A stretch of 7,498 nucleotides of DNA from SAR202 cluster bacterium (GCA_009392675.1 VFFY01000052.1:1-7498), one strand, 5' to 3'. Numbered from the stretch's first letter, positions 1 to 6,401 are shown. Program-made: numbers and translations. Notes: generated by a model from the sequence alone, not told the origin.

Positions 1-1967
1 ATTATTACTGTGTTTTTAAAATCTACGACTCTACCTTGGCCATCAGTAAGCCTTCCGTCTTCAAGTATTTGCAGCAATATATTGAAAACGTCAGGATGGG
101 CTTTCTCTATCTCATCAAAAAGAATGACCTTGAAAGGCCTTTTCCTCACAGCTTCTGTCAGTTGACCGCCATCGGAATAACCCACGTATCCGGGGGGCGA
201 GCCTATCATCCTCGCTACTGAGTGAGGCTCCATATATTCACTCATATCCAGACGCACCATATTTTCCTCATCGTCAAATAAGTACCAGGCAAGCGACCTA
301 GCTAATTCAGTTTTGCCAACTCCCGTTGGTCCTAAAAATATAAAACTACCTATTGGTCTATTTTCATCCTTGATCCCAGCACGTCCTCTTCTTACGGCTT
401 CACATACGGCTTCAATGGCTTCTTGTTGACCGACGAGCCTACTTTGAATGCGAGATTCCATGCTAAGCAGTTTGTCGGCCTCACTTTCTAATAATCTTTC
501 AACAGGTATGCCTGTCCAAGTAGCAACTAGGGAAGCTATATCCTCAGAAGTTACCTGCCGTTCAGAAGTTTCAAAATTGTTTAATTGGTTTTTTTCATCT
601 GTATAATTTTCCCCAATTCGAGCTATTTCCGCCTTTATTTCCGCCGCCTTCTCATACTCCCCCATCTCAGAGGAGGCTATCTCTTCTATCTGTAGCTGAC
701 GAAGTTTGGATTCTTTTTCTCTCAAAGACATTGGGTGGAGTTGTTCATCGATTCGAATTTTACTTGCTGCTTCGTCTATTAAATCGACAGCTTTATCTGG
801 CAGCAATCTTCCAGATATATATCTATGGCTCAACACTGCTGCGGAATTGAGAGCTTCATCTTGTATTTTCAGCCTGTGATGGGCTTCATATTTGGGGCGA
901 AGAGCTTTCAGCATTTCTATACTCGTGTCTATATCCGGCTCTTCAACCAGAATTGGCTGGAATCTTCTTTCAAGAGCGGCATCAGACTCAATGTACTTGG
1001 TGTATTCTTCCTCGGTCGTAGCGCCTAAACATTGAAGTTCACCTCTGGCGAGAGCAGGTTTCATCATGTTACTGGCATCAAGGCTACCGTCTGTAGCCCC
1101 AGCGCCAACCACGGTATGAATTTCGTCGATAAAAAGCATGACTTGACCTTTCGACTGCTTTACTTCATCCATAACAGCTTTTAGTCGCTCTTCGAACTCA
1201 CCGCGAAATTTCGACCCAGCAAGCAGGGATCCCATATCTAAGGCGAGAATCCTCTTTGACCGGAGCTCGAACGGCACATCTCCCGTGACTATCCTTTGGG
1301 CTAAGCCCTCTGCTAAAGCTGTTTTACCTACACCAGCCCCACCAATCATTACTGGGTTGTTCTTTGTTCTCCGTATCAAAGTCTGCATGACCCTGGATAT
1401 TTCTGCATCACGCCCAACAATAGGGTCCAAGCGGCCCTTTTCGGCCAACAAGGTCAAATCGGTGGCAAATTTTTCTAAAGATCTATATCGACTTTCAGCC
1501 CTTTGGTCTGTAATTCTATGGGTTCCCCGAATACCTTGAAGAGCTTTATATACCTTCTCAGTTGTGACTTTAAAACTACTCAGTAGTTCGGCTGATACTC
1601 CTGTATCTTCCTCAGTGAGTGATATAAGAATGTGTTCTGCTCCAATAAATTCATCGTTTAACCTTTGAGATTCACCGTCCGCCCTTTCGAACAACTCAGA
1701 TAATCTGGGAGTGATGAAAATTTGATTTGCTTGACCAGCAATCCTGTCATCCTCCTGCAAATTAGCGTGAAGAGTGGCATGCAGAACCTCTAGATTCACA
1801 CCCAAAGCACTAAAAATTTCCGAAGGGACCCCCTTTTCTTGTTCTATTAAAGCCATAAACAGATGTTCGGAATCCCATTGGTTGTGTCTATATCTGTTGA
1901 GTATATCCTGAGAAGCAGCTATTACCTCTTGGGCTTGTTCAGTAAACCTATCTGGACTTAAAACCAT
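1..1967 (-). CDS. clpC: ClpC-type Clp/Hsp100 ATPase, C-terminal part cut off by the window edge
   Basis: This is an AAA+ unfoldase that threads misfolded or tagged proteins; ClpC members feed the ClpP protease in the cytoplasm. The 655 visible codons begin MVLSPDRFTEQAQEV, a normal Clp_N start. The order is: Clp N-domain (about 1-150); first ATPase domain with Walker A GGAGVGKT (209-216), Walker B FIDEIH (D281/E282) and LERRF arginines (334-335); a short middle region with a UVR-like EYEKAAEIKAEI (437-448); second ATPase domain with GPTGVGKT (546-553) and LFDEIEK (D618/E619). The reading stops just after GRLTDGQGRVVDF. The middle region is about 70 residues, much shorter than the roughly 125-residue coiled coil of ClpB, so ClpC is favoured. 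The ClpP-docking loop would lie beyond the edge, so protease partnership is not shown. The first Walker A departs from the usual GEPGVGKT. ATG 1967 follows a GGGGG at 7 nt spacing. Confidence 0.9.
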   Translation of the reverse strand, partial: MVLSPDRFTEQAQEVIAASQDILNRYRHNQWDSEHLFMALIEQEKGVPSEIFSALGVNLEVLHATLHANLQEDDRIAGQANQIFITPRLSELFERADGESQRLNDEFIGAEHILISLTEEDTGVSAELLSSFKVTTEKVYKALQGIRGTHRITDQRAESRYRSLEKFATDLTLLAEKGRLDPIVGRDAEISRVMQTLIRRTKNNPVMIGGAGVGKTALAEGLAQRIVTGDVPFELRSKRILALDMGSLLAGSKFRGEFEERLKAVMDEVKQSKGQVMLFIDEIHTVVGAGATDGSLDASNMMKPALARGELQCLGATTEEEYTKYIESDAALERRFQPILVEEPDIDTSIEMLKALRPKYEAHHRLKIQDEALNSAAVLSHRYISGRLLPDKAVDLIDEAASKIRIDEQLHPMSLREKESKLRQLQIEEIASSEMGEYEKAAEIKAEIARIGENYTDEKNQLNNFETSERQVTSEDIASLVATWTGIPVERLLESEADKLLSMESRIQSRLVGQQEAIEAVCEAVRRGRAGIKDENRPIGSFIFLGPTGVGKTELARSLAWYLFDDEENMVRLDMSEYMEPHSVARMIGSPPGYVGYSDGGQLTEAVRKRPFKVILFDEIEKAHPDVFNILLQILEDGRLTDGQGRVVDFKNTVI

Positions 1968-2011
1968 GTTATCGCCCCCACTACAAATAATATTTTTATC
2001 GTCAGGTTTAT

Positions 2012-2040
2012 ATAATATCAATAAGGTTGATACGATTCAA
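2012..2040 (-). promoter_or_regulatory. Sigma70-type promoter for clpC
   Basis: Reading the minus strand, TTGAAT (2040-2035, 4 of 6 to TTGACA) is followed after exactly 17 nt by TATTAT (2017-2012, 5 of 6 to TATAAT). Transcription would start near 2005, giving a leader of about 38 nt before the ATG at 1967. Its position directly upstream of the gene and its ideal spacing support it. It has not been tested. Confidence 0.6.
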
Positions 2041-2046
2041 CTCAAG
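2016..2046. promoter_or_regulatory. Candidate operator (TTGA/TCAA inverted repeats, HAIR-like) over the clpC promoter
   Basis: Three overlapping symmetries sit on the -35 and spacer of the clpC promoter. The first is TATCAA (2016-2021), 5 nt, TTGATA (2027-2032). The second is GTTGA (2026-2030), 6 nt, TCAAC (2037-2041). The third, on the minus strand, is CTTGAGT (2046-2040), 7 nt, TATCAAC (2032-2026). The third has the spacing of the HspR operator HAIR (CTTGAGT-N7-ACTCAAG), with a perfect first half-site and 4 of 7 matches in the second. HspR represses clpB and dnaK in other phyla. Its action here is inference. Confidence 0.35.
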
Positions 2047-2136
2047 GTTATGTAACATAGCTGTTGCATCCCTTTATTTATCATTGATTCTTAATTACCT
2101 TGGAAAACACATAACATCACCGTCAGTGACATGTAA

Positions 2137-2142
2137 TACAAT
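2137..2142 (+). promoter_or_regulatory. Possible -10 element for the PHP gene, consistent with a leaderless mRNA
   Basis: TACAAT (5 of 6 to TATAAT) ends 8 nt before the ATG at 2151, so a transcript would start at or next to the start codon. No purine-rich ribosome binding site is visible upstream of that ATG, which fits leaderless translation. No convincing -35 is seen at the expected distance, so the call is weak. Confidence 0.3.
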
Positions 2143-2150
2143 CAATACAC

Positions 2151-2801
2151 ATGCTAATAGATATTCACACCCACACATATCCAACCTCCGACGACAGCAC
2201 CCTGACCCCAGAAGGACTCATCACTCAAGCAAAACTGATTGGCTTGGATGGAGTTTGTTTGACTGATCACGACGGGTTTTGGAATCCTTCAGAAGTGGAA
2301 AAACTCGGTAAAGATAATGATTTTCTGGTAATCCCAGGGTGTGAAGTAACCACTGAAGAGGGTCATTTATTGGTGTACGGTTTGACGGAATATATTTTCG
2401 GAATGCACAAATCAACTTTCGTAAAAGATCTTGTCGATGAGGCAGGCGGTGCTATAGTGGTCGCCCACCCATACCGAAGGGTGTATCGCGAAACTGCACC
2501 TCAGGATAAAATTTCCTATTCTGAAATGATAGGCCGGGGGCTGAGAAACGAGGTGTTTGGAATGGTGGACGGCATAGAAATAAGAAACGGCAGGGGAACA
2601 GAAAAAGAAAATGAATTTTCTGGCAATTTGGCCAAGGAACTTAAAATGCCTGGGACCGGGGCAAGCGATGCACACAAGCTATCTGATATAGGCACATATG
2701 CCACAGAATTTTATGACAATATCACCGGATTAGATGACCTCATCGTTTCGATAAAATCCGGGAGATATGATGCTATAAAATTGGATATTCACCCTGGATA
2801 A
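2151..2801 (+). CDS. PHP-domain metal-dependent phosphoesterase
   Basis: This 216-residue cytosolic protein belongs to the PHP (polymerase and histidinol phosphatase) superfamily, which hydrolyses phosphoesters with a cluster of two or three metal ions. The metal ligands of the family are all visible: HTHT (H6, H8), LTDHD (D39, H40), GCEVT (E65), GHLL (H72), AHPYR (H106), GIEIRNGR (E143) and SDAH (D173, H175). The length fits the stand-alone, trpH-like or PHP-C type, and no polymerase is fused to it. The substrate cannot be read from the sequence; the relatives act on nucleotides or sugar phosphates. ATG 2151 is the natural start because MLIDIHTH is the usual N-terminal strand, although no ribosome binding site precedes it. 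The gene is divergent from clpC and ends 7 bp from the convergent holA stop, with no terminator hairpin between them. Confidence 0.9.
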   Translation: MLIDIHTHTYPTSDDSTLTPEGLITQAKLIGLDGVCLTDHDGFWNPSEVEKLGKDNDFLVIPGCEVTTEEGHLLVYGLTEYIFGMHKSTFVKDLVDEAGGAIVVAHPYRRVYRETAPQDKISYSEMIGRGLRNEVFGMVDGIEIRNGRGTEKENEFSGNLAKELKMPGTGASDAHKLSDIGTYATEFYDNITGLDDLIVSIKSGRYDAIKLDIHPG

Positions 2802-2808
2802 CAGGTAA

Positions 2809-3762
2809 TTAACGAAGTTCTGATATCAATAGGTCAAAGGACTCTTGTTCTGTTAACTTTCCTTCCCTCACACGAATATTAGATTTCAAAAGATTATCGT
2901 GCATACTCATGATCCTGGCCTGGGAAATTTTCCTTTCCATCTCCAAAGTCTTCTGCAAGGGATAACCAGACAAATTAATATGCTTGCCAATATCACCTGT
3001 CGGGATTTTCCGACTCAATAGATGTTTAGCCAGTATTAGAAACCGAAGTTGCCTTTCTATCATCCTGACAATTCCAGAAGGTGATTCTCCCAACTCTATA
3101 AGCATTGATGAAGCATTCAGAGCATCTCTAGTCCGACCTTCTATTACAGAATCTACAACCCTAAACACATTTTGCTGTCTCACATAAGGCACCATAAGGG
3201 TTATATCTTCTCTAGTTATTAAACGGCCACGCGAGTAGGTTTTTATTTTGTTTAATTCAGAATCTATTAAACGCAATTCGCTTCCTACAGAATCCGCTAT
3301 AAGAGCTACCGCAGTGCGTTCAATGTCGAGACCCAATTTCGAACAACGGGTGTTTATCCAATCTAATAGATCTCGATGTCTAAGCGGTGAAAATTTTTCA
3401 ACCTGACCGAGTCTAAGAATAGTAGACAAGAGTTTATTAGAAGGTATTGGTTCTCTCTCAATTAGCAATAAATTGGCTGTTGGAGGCAAATTCTTCAACA
3501 GATCTGGAAAATTAAGCCACTCACCTAAATCTTTTTTTGAACCACCCAATCTATTAAGTAATCCCTCCACAATAACTAAGCGCCTATCAGCCATAAAGGG
3601 GACTGTCGTTAATGATGTTAACAGTTCCTCTATGGTTACAATATTTCCGTCTAACCTGGTGGTGTTGATATCCGACATTTCCGGCGGGGTTACTGTTAGG
3701 CGAAACTCCGATACTCGCTCTGAAAGCCTGTATTCATCTTTCCCTTCCAAAACAATTATCAA
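2809..3762 (-). CDS. holA: DNA polymerase III delta subunit
   Basis: The delta subunit of the clamp-loader complex opens the beta sliding clamp so that it can be placed on primed DNA. The 317-residue product is slightly short but within the family range of about 320-350. The N-terminus MIIVLEGKDEYRL matches the family start (hydrophobic strand, then G-x-D/E-E). Further family marks are PFMADRRLVIVEG (55-67), the central LRLIDSELNKIKTY (163-176), VFRVVDSVIEGR (199-210), and a helical C-terminal domain ending in LTEQESFDLLISELR. As usual for delta, there is no intact Walker A. The start is TTG at 3762, supported by GAGGTG 5 nt upstream. It lies divergent from the DUF1232 gene and tail-to-tail with the PHP gene. 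Placement near the dnaB operon is thematic but on the opposite strand, so it is not co-transcribed with it. Confidence 0.9.
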   Translation of the reverse strand: MIIVLEGKDEYRLSERVSEFRLTVTPPEMSDINTTRLDGNIVTIEELLTSLTTVPFMADRRLVIVEGLLNRLGGSKKDLGEWLNFPDLLKNLPPTANLLLIEREPIPSNKLLSTILRLGQVEKFSPLRHRDLLDWINTRCSKLGLDIERTAVALIADSVGSELRLIDSELNKIKTYSRGRLITREDITLMVPYVRQQNVFRVVDSVIEGRTRDALNASSMLIELGESPSGIVRMIERQLRFLILAKHLLSRKIPTGDIGKHINLSGYPLQKTLEMERKISQARIMSMHDNLLKSNIRVREGKLTEQESFDLLISELR

Positions 3763-3767
3763 TCTTT

Positions 3768-3773
3768 CACCTC
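3768..3773 (-). promoter_or_regulatory. Ribosome binding site that fixes the TTG start of holA
   Basis: GAGGTG on the minus strand lies 5 nt before the TTG codon at 3762-3760. It is the strongest Shine-Dalgarno-like match in this spacer. No in-frame ATG lies nearby that would give a family-like N-terminus. Confidence 0.7.
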
Positions 3774-3793
3774 AATGATGATCTCAACGAGTG

Positions 3794-3811
3794 TTATATT
3801 CAGAAATATAA
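3794..3811. repeat. Perfect 7-bp inverted repeat between holA and the DUF1232 gene
   Basis: TTATATT (3794-3800) and AATATAA (3805-3811) form a perfect inverted repeat with a 4-nt centre, CAGA. Each arm overlaps a -10-like hexamer pointing outward: TATAAT on plus (3807-3812) and TATAAC on minus (3798-3793). It could be a symmetric regulator site, or a by-product of two divergent AT-rich -10 boxes. Confidence 0.4.
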
Positions 3812-3812
3812 T
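3807..3812 (+). promoter_or_regulatory. -10 box for the DUF1232 gene
   Basis: A perfect TATAAT lies 44 nt before the ATG at 3857, which predicts a start near 3819 and a leader of about 38 nt. The -35 region at 17-nt spacing (TCAACG) is poor. Confidence 0.4.
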
Positions 3813-3814
3813 AG

Positions 3815-3843
3815 AATCTAGGATAGACATAAAATAATCACAA
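3815..3843 (-). promoter_or_regulatory. Candidate holA promoter
   Basis: On the minus strand, TTGTGA (3843-3838) and TAGATT (3820-3815) are separated by 17 nt, each matching 4 of 6 consensus bases. An alternative -10, TATAAC (3798-3793), lies nearer the gene but lacks a -35. Either would give a leader of roughly 25-45 nt. Confidence 0.3.
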
Positions 3844-3856
3844 CTAAGCGAAAAAC

Positions 3857-4174
3857 ATGGGCCGATTACCAATAATTTTCTTGAAATTAATGCTTGATAG
3901 AAGAATCCCTATCAAATACAAGCTTTTACCTGCCTTAGGTCTTGCCTATGTCATCTTACCATTCGACATCGTCCCTGACATGCTGCCATTTCTAGGGTTT
4001 TTAGATGACATCATCATCCTTGTGGGTTCAATATTAATTTTTATGATTTTCGGCCCACTCAGAAAACTATCCGACACAATGAAAAATTCCAAAGCAAAAG
4101 AAAATCGACAAAAAGAAACTGATATTGTTGAAGGGAAATATCGCATAATCGACGAGCCTACTGACTCACAGTAA
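3857..4174 (+). CDS. DUF1232 / YkvA-like small membrane protein
   Basis: This 105-residue protein carries the DUF1232 hallmark in KLLPALGLAYVILPFDIVP (22-40) followed by DMLPFLGFLDD (41-51): two short hydrophobic stretches around PxDxxPD...P..G..DD. A likely membrane span follows (about 50-68, IIILVGSILIFMIFGPL), then a charged hydrophilic tail (69-105). The family's biochemical role is unknown. The sequence suggests a small inner-membrane protein with a cytoplasmic tail. No Shine-Dalgarno sequence is evident before ATG 3857, but this start gives the usual family N-terminus. It is divergent from holA and lies 114 bp upstream of rplI on the same strand. A separate promoter for rplI lies between them, so it need not share the operon. 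Confidence 0.85.
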   Translation: MGRLPIIFLKLMLDRRIPIKYKLLPALGLAYVILPFDIVPDMLPFLGFLDDIIILVGSILIFMIFGPLRKLSDTMKNSKAKENRQKETDIVEGKYRIIDEPTDSQ

Positions 4175-4198
4175 TTCAATAGGAACTATGAGTCCATA

Positions 4199-4207
4199 TG
4201 TTATAAT
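4199..4207 (+). promoter_or_regulatory. Extended -10 promoter for the rplI-dnaB-dnaD-loader operon
   Basis: The sequence TGTTATAAT matches the extended -10 consensus TGnTATAAT at every fixed position. Such promoters tolerate a poor -35, and here the -35 region (about ATAGGA, 4179-4184) is indeed poor. Transcription would begin near 4214, leaving a leader of about 75 nt before rplI. Confidence 0.6.
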
Positions 4208-4240
4208 TCCCATTCTTGTCAAACACAAAAAACGAACACA

Positions 4241-4273
4241 AACCCGTCATAAATACGATCAGGCTTGCGGGTT
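4241..4273 (+). promoter_or_regulatory. Potential hairpin in the rplI leader next to the ribosome binding site
   Basis: AACCCG (4241-4246) pairs with CGGGTT (4268-4273), and a U-G pair (4247/4267) can extend the stem to 7 bp around a 19-nt loop. The 3' arm ends 2 nt before the AGGA at 4276-4279, so folding or protein binding could affect L9 translation. There is no T tract, so it is not a terminator. Confidence 0.3.
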
Positions 4274-4275
4274 AC

Positions 4276-4279
4276 AGGA
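4276..4279 (+). promoter_or_regulatory. Ribosome binding site deciding the rplI start
   Basis: AGGA sits 9 nt before ATG 4289. A TTG at 4265 would extend the frame by eight residues, but it lies inside the putative leader hairpin and upstream of this site. The L9 family begins with M-[RK]-V at the ATG. Confidence 0.6.
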
Positions 4280-4288
4280 TTATTAAAA

Positions 4289-4930
4289 ATGAGAGTTGTC
4301 TTTATAGAAGATGTTGAAGGGGTTGCATTAGGGGGAGAGGTTAAGGAAGTAAAAAATGGCTTTGCAAGAAATTACCTTATCCCTAAAAACCTCGCCGCAC
4401 CGGCCACCCACAACAACCTACAAAGAATTCACAAACTCACAAAGAATGCTGCCACTTCCAGAACATACCGTCTGGATGAAATGAAAAATTTAGCCGGAAC
4501 CTTAGACGGGACGGAAATAGGGATTGAAATGAGGGCTGGGTCCAATAATCGGCTTTACGGATCCGTGACTGGCACCATGGTGGCTGATGCATTGGCGGAA
4601 GAAACTGGCATCAAAATTGAAAGAAAATTGGTACAACTTGATGATCCCATCAGGGATGTAGGGACGTACGAAGTTCCACTAAGACTTTACTCAGATGTGA
4701 ATGCTCTAATAAAAGTTACTGTTTACGCCACCGGTACTGACCCTTTTGAGATGGTTGCTCAAGAAGACGAAAAATCGGATGAGGACAAGTTATCACCGAA
4801 AGATAGCTTGGATGATATCCCTGAAGAGACCTCGAACTCAGAGGTAAAAGAAGACGTCCCAGTATCTTCTGTTAAGCTTGAGGAAAGTGATACGATAGAA
4901 ACTGAATCCGAGCAAGACTCCCAAGAGTAG
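4289..4930 (+). CDS. rplI: Large-subunit ribosomal protein L9 (bL9) with acidic C-terminal extension
   Basis: L9 binds 23S rRNA near the L1 stalk and helps maintain reading frame. The N-terminal domain shows the signature GGEVKEVKNGFARNYLIP (15-32), then KNLAAPAT (33-40), followed by the connecting helix (about 41-75) and the C-terminal domain (about 76-150, including RLYGSVT and DVGTYEVPLRLY). The product is 213 residues, against about 148-150 in most bacteria. The excess is a tail from about 157 on that looks disordered: residues 158-213 hold 22 Asp/Glu and 5 Lys by my count. The tail has no recognisable domain. rplI heads the run dnaB, dnaD-like, loader; rplI next to dnaB is a common bacterial arrangement, but the usual upstream rpsF-ssb-rpsR partners are absent here. 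The start is ATG 4289, after AGGA. Confidence 0.93.
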   Translation: MRVVFIEDVEGVALGGEVKEVKNGFARNYLIPKNLAAPATHNNLQRIHKLTKNAATSRTYRLDEMKNLAGTLDGTEIGIEMRAGSNNRLYGSVTGTMVADALAEETGIKIERKLVQLDDPIRDVGTYEVPLRLYSDVNALIKVTVYATGTDPFEMVAQEDEKSDEDKLSPKDSLDDIPEETSNSEVKEDVPVSSVKLEESDTIETESEQDSQE

Positions 4931-4961
4931 CGGGAAACTGAATTGCCGATAACATTTTGAC

Positions 4962-4991
4962 TTGATTGCGTGGAAGCGATCATGTGATAAT
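4962..4991 (+). promoter_or_regulatory. Possible internal promoter before dnaB
   Basis: TTGATT (4962-4967, 4 of 6) is separated by 18 nt from GATAAT (4986-4991, 5 of 6). The latter is preceded by TG plus one base (4983-4985), forming an extended -10. It would start near 4998, about 33 nt before the dnaB TTG. The 100-bp rplI-dnaB gap is the longest in the operon and leaves room for it. Confidence 0.4.
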
Positions 4992-5019
4992 CGACAATCC
5001 AGACGCCAAATTTGACCCC

Positions 5020-5024
5020 GGGAG
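5020..5024 (+). promoter_or_regulatory. Ribosome binding site for the TTG start of dnaB
   Basis: GGGAG lies 6 nt before TTG 5031. The resulting MYTDRTLPHDIEAEHSVIGS fits the conserved DnaB N-terminus (LPPxxxEAExxVLGxLL). Confidence 0.65.
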
Positions 5025-5030
5025 ATTGGG

Positions 5031-6401
5031 TTGTACACCGATAGAACTCTGCCACACGATATCGAAGCCGAACACTCAGTCATAGGATCTTTGTTACTGG
5101 ACGGAGATTCATTGTCAAAAGTATCCTCTATATTGAAGCCCACTGATTTTTACCTGGAAAAAAACCGCTACTGCTTTGAGGCTTGTTTGAATTTATCCGG
5201 TAGAAATGAGGTCATAAACCAAGTCACCGTAGCTCATGAATTATCTCTCCAAGAAAAATTGGATCCTGTAGGAGGATCCGTTCACCTATCAGATATGGTC
5301 AATGGGGTGCCAAGCCCTGCCCACATTTTACATTTTGCTCAAATAGTCCAAAGAACATCTATTATGCGGCAACTTGTGCAAGCTGCCGGATCTATTGCGA
5401 ACATAGGTTATGAAAGTTCCCCTGACACTAACGACTCGTTAAACCGGGCAGAAGAGCTTCTTTTTGGCATCCGTTCTGAACGAGGAACAAGGGATTTTGC
5501 CGCATTACGCGATGTGCTAGACAACTATATGGCCGAAAGTCTACAGCCGGACATAAATAGGCTAGCGCCCATCCAAAGTGGTTACAACCAATTTGATCAG
5601 CTTTTGGGAGGGGGAATGCAGCGATCTGACCTACTGATAGTAGCGGCGAGGCCTAGCTTAGGAAAAAGTACCCTGGTCATTAACATGGCAGCGGCGGCGG
5701 CGGCTAATGGTAATAATGTTGGTATTTTCAGCCTAGAAATGAGTGCCGAACAGATAGCCCTCCGCCTTCTTTCAAGTGAAGCCCATGTAGATAGCCATAG
5801 ATTGCGGCTTCAATTAATCAATGAAATGGAAGAGCAAAGACTCTTTGATGCAATTGGCAATCTTTCTGATCTTCCCCTATACATCGACGACACCCCATTT
5901 CAAACGATCGTTGAGATGCGTAGCAAAGCCAGACGCCTTCAAGCAGAGAGAGGTTTAGACCTAATAATAGTGGACTATTTGCAGCTAATAAATGGCAGTG
6001 GTGGTAGAAATGGCAACAGGGTTCAGGAAATGGGAGAAATATCAAGATCATTGAAAGGAATGGCTAGAGACCTTAACGTACCAGTGTTAGCCTGCTCTCA
6101 GCTAAGCCGAGCAATAGAACAACGTCCAGATCACCGCCCCATGCTATCCGATTTACGAGAAAGTGGCAGCATAGAGCAGGACGCCGATGTAGTTGCTTTC
6201 ATACATCGTGAAGATAGATACGTCGACCCTGATGCCTGGGAAAAACGATATCCCACCCAGGAATATCCAGCTAACATTGCAGACATAATAATAGCAAAAC
6301 ATAGAAATGGTCGGACTGGGGGAATAAAGCTTTATTTTCAAGAACGTTTCGTTAAATTTGAGAATCTGGAAATTTATCAGCAAGACCCAGTAAGTGCATA
6401 A
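5031..6401 (+). CDS. dnaB: Replicative DNA helicase DnaB
   Basis: This is the hexameric 5'-3' helicase that unwinds the chromosomal fork and recruits primase. The 456-residue product is of normal length and intein-free. The N-terminal domain opens with LPHDIEAEHSVIGSLLLD (7-24) and the linker lies at about 150-175. The RecA-like domain has Walker A ARPSLGKST (206-214, K212), the catalytic Glu in SLEMS (E236), Walker B LIIVDYLQL (D315), the H3-like VLACSQLSR (352-360), the DNA-binding/H4 region SDLRESGSIEQDADVV (373-388) and KHRNGRTGG (423-431). Walker A reads SLGKS, where SMGKT is common. A run of six alanines (220-225) contains four consecutive GCG codons. The start is TTG. The stop codon overlaps the next ATG (TAATG), implying translational coupling to the DnaD-like gene. 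Confidence 0.97.
   Translation: MYTDRTLPHDIEAEHSVIGSLLLDGDSLSKVSSILKPTDFYLEKNRYCFEACLNLSGRNEVINQVTVAHELSLQEKLDPVGGSVHLSDMVNGVPSPAHILHFAQIVQRTSIMRQLVQAAGSIANIGYESSPDTNDSLNRAEELLFGIRSERGTRDFAALRDVLDNYMAESLQPDINRLAPIQSGYNQFDQLLGGGMQRSDLLIVAARPSLGKSTLVINMAAAAAANGNNVGIFSLEMSAEQIALRLLSSEAHVDSHRLRLQLINEMEEQRLFDAIGNLSDLPLYIDDTPFQTIVEMRSKARRLQAERGLDLIIVDYLQLINGSGGRNGNRVQEMGEISRSLKGMARDLNVPVLACSQLSRAIEQRPDHRPMLSDLRESGSIEQDADVVAFIHREDRYVDPDAWEKRYPTQEYPANIADIIIAKHRNGRTGGIKLYFQERFVKFENLEIYQQDPVSA

Noticed and set aside
1..1967. Calling the Clp ATPase ClpB
   Set aside because: The middle region is about 70 residues with one UVR-like motif, not the long ClpB coiled coil. Some first-domain stretches do look ClpB-like, so the call stays slightly open.
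2027..2266. 79-codon plus-strand reading frame (TTG start) spanning the clpC/PHP spacer
   Set aside because: It overlaps the PHP gene start in another frame, has no ribosome binding site, and its protein is low-complexity and unlike any family. The first part is promoter DNA.
2793..2805. CCTG-GATAA-CAGG hairpin at the PHP/holA junction as a terminator
   Set aside because: The stem is only 4 bp and there is no T tract on either strand.
3473..3778. 101-codon plus-strand frame antisense to holA
   Set aside because: holA has clear family motifs and a strong ribosome binding site. The antisense product has no recognisable feature.
4163..4194. Inverted repeat GACTCA ... TGAGTC at the end of the DUF1232 gene
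   Set aside because: It has six-base arms with a 20-nt loop and no T tract, partly inside the coding region. It is likely chance and is not a terminator.
4265..4288. Eight-residue N-terminal extension of L9 from TTG 4265
   Set aside because: The family starts at MRVVF (ATG 4289), which has its own AGGA. The TTG has no supporting site.
4759..5143. Minus-strand reading frames of about 100 codons across the L9 tail and dnaB start
   Set aside because: They are antisense shadows of well-supported genes. The serine-rich products simply mirror the acidic codons of the L9 tail.
5262..5280. Two GGATCC hexamers 13 bp apart in dnaB
   Set aside because: This is a coincidence within the conserved coding sequence (LDPVGGSV).
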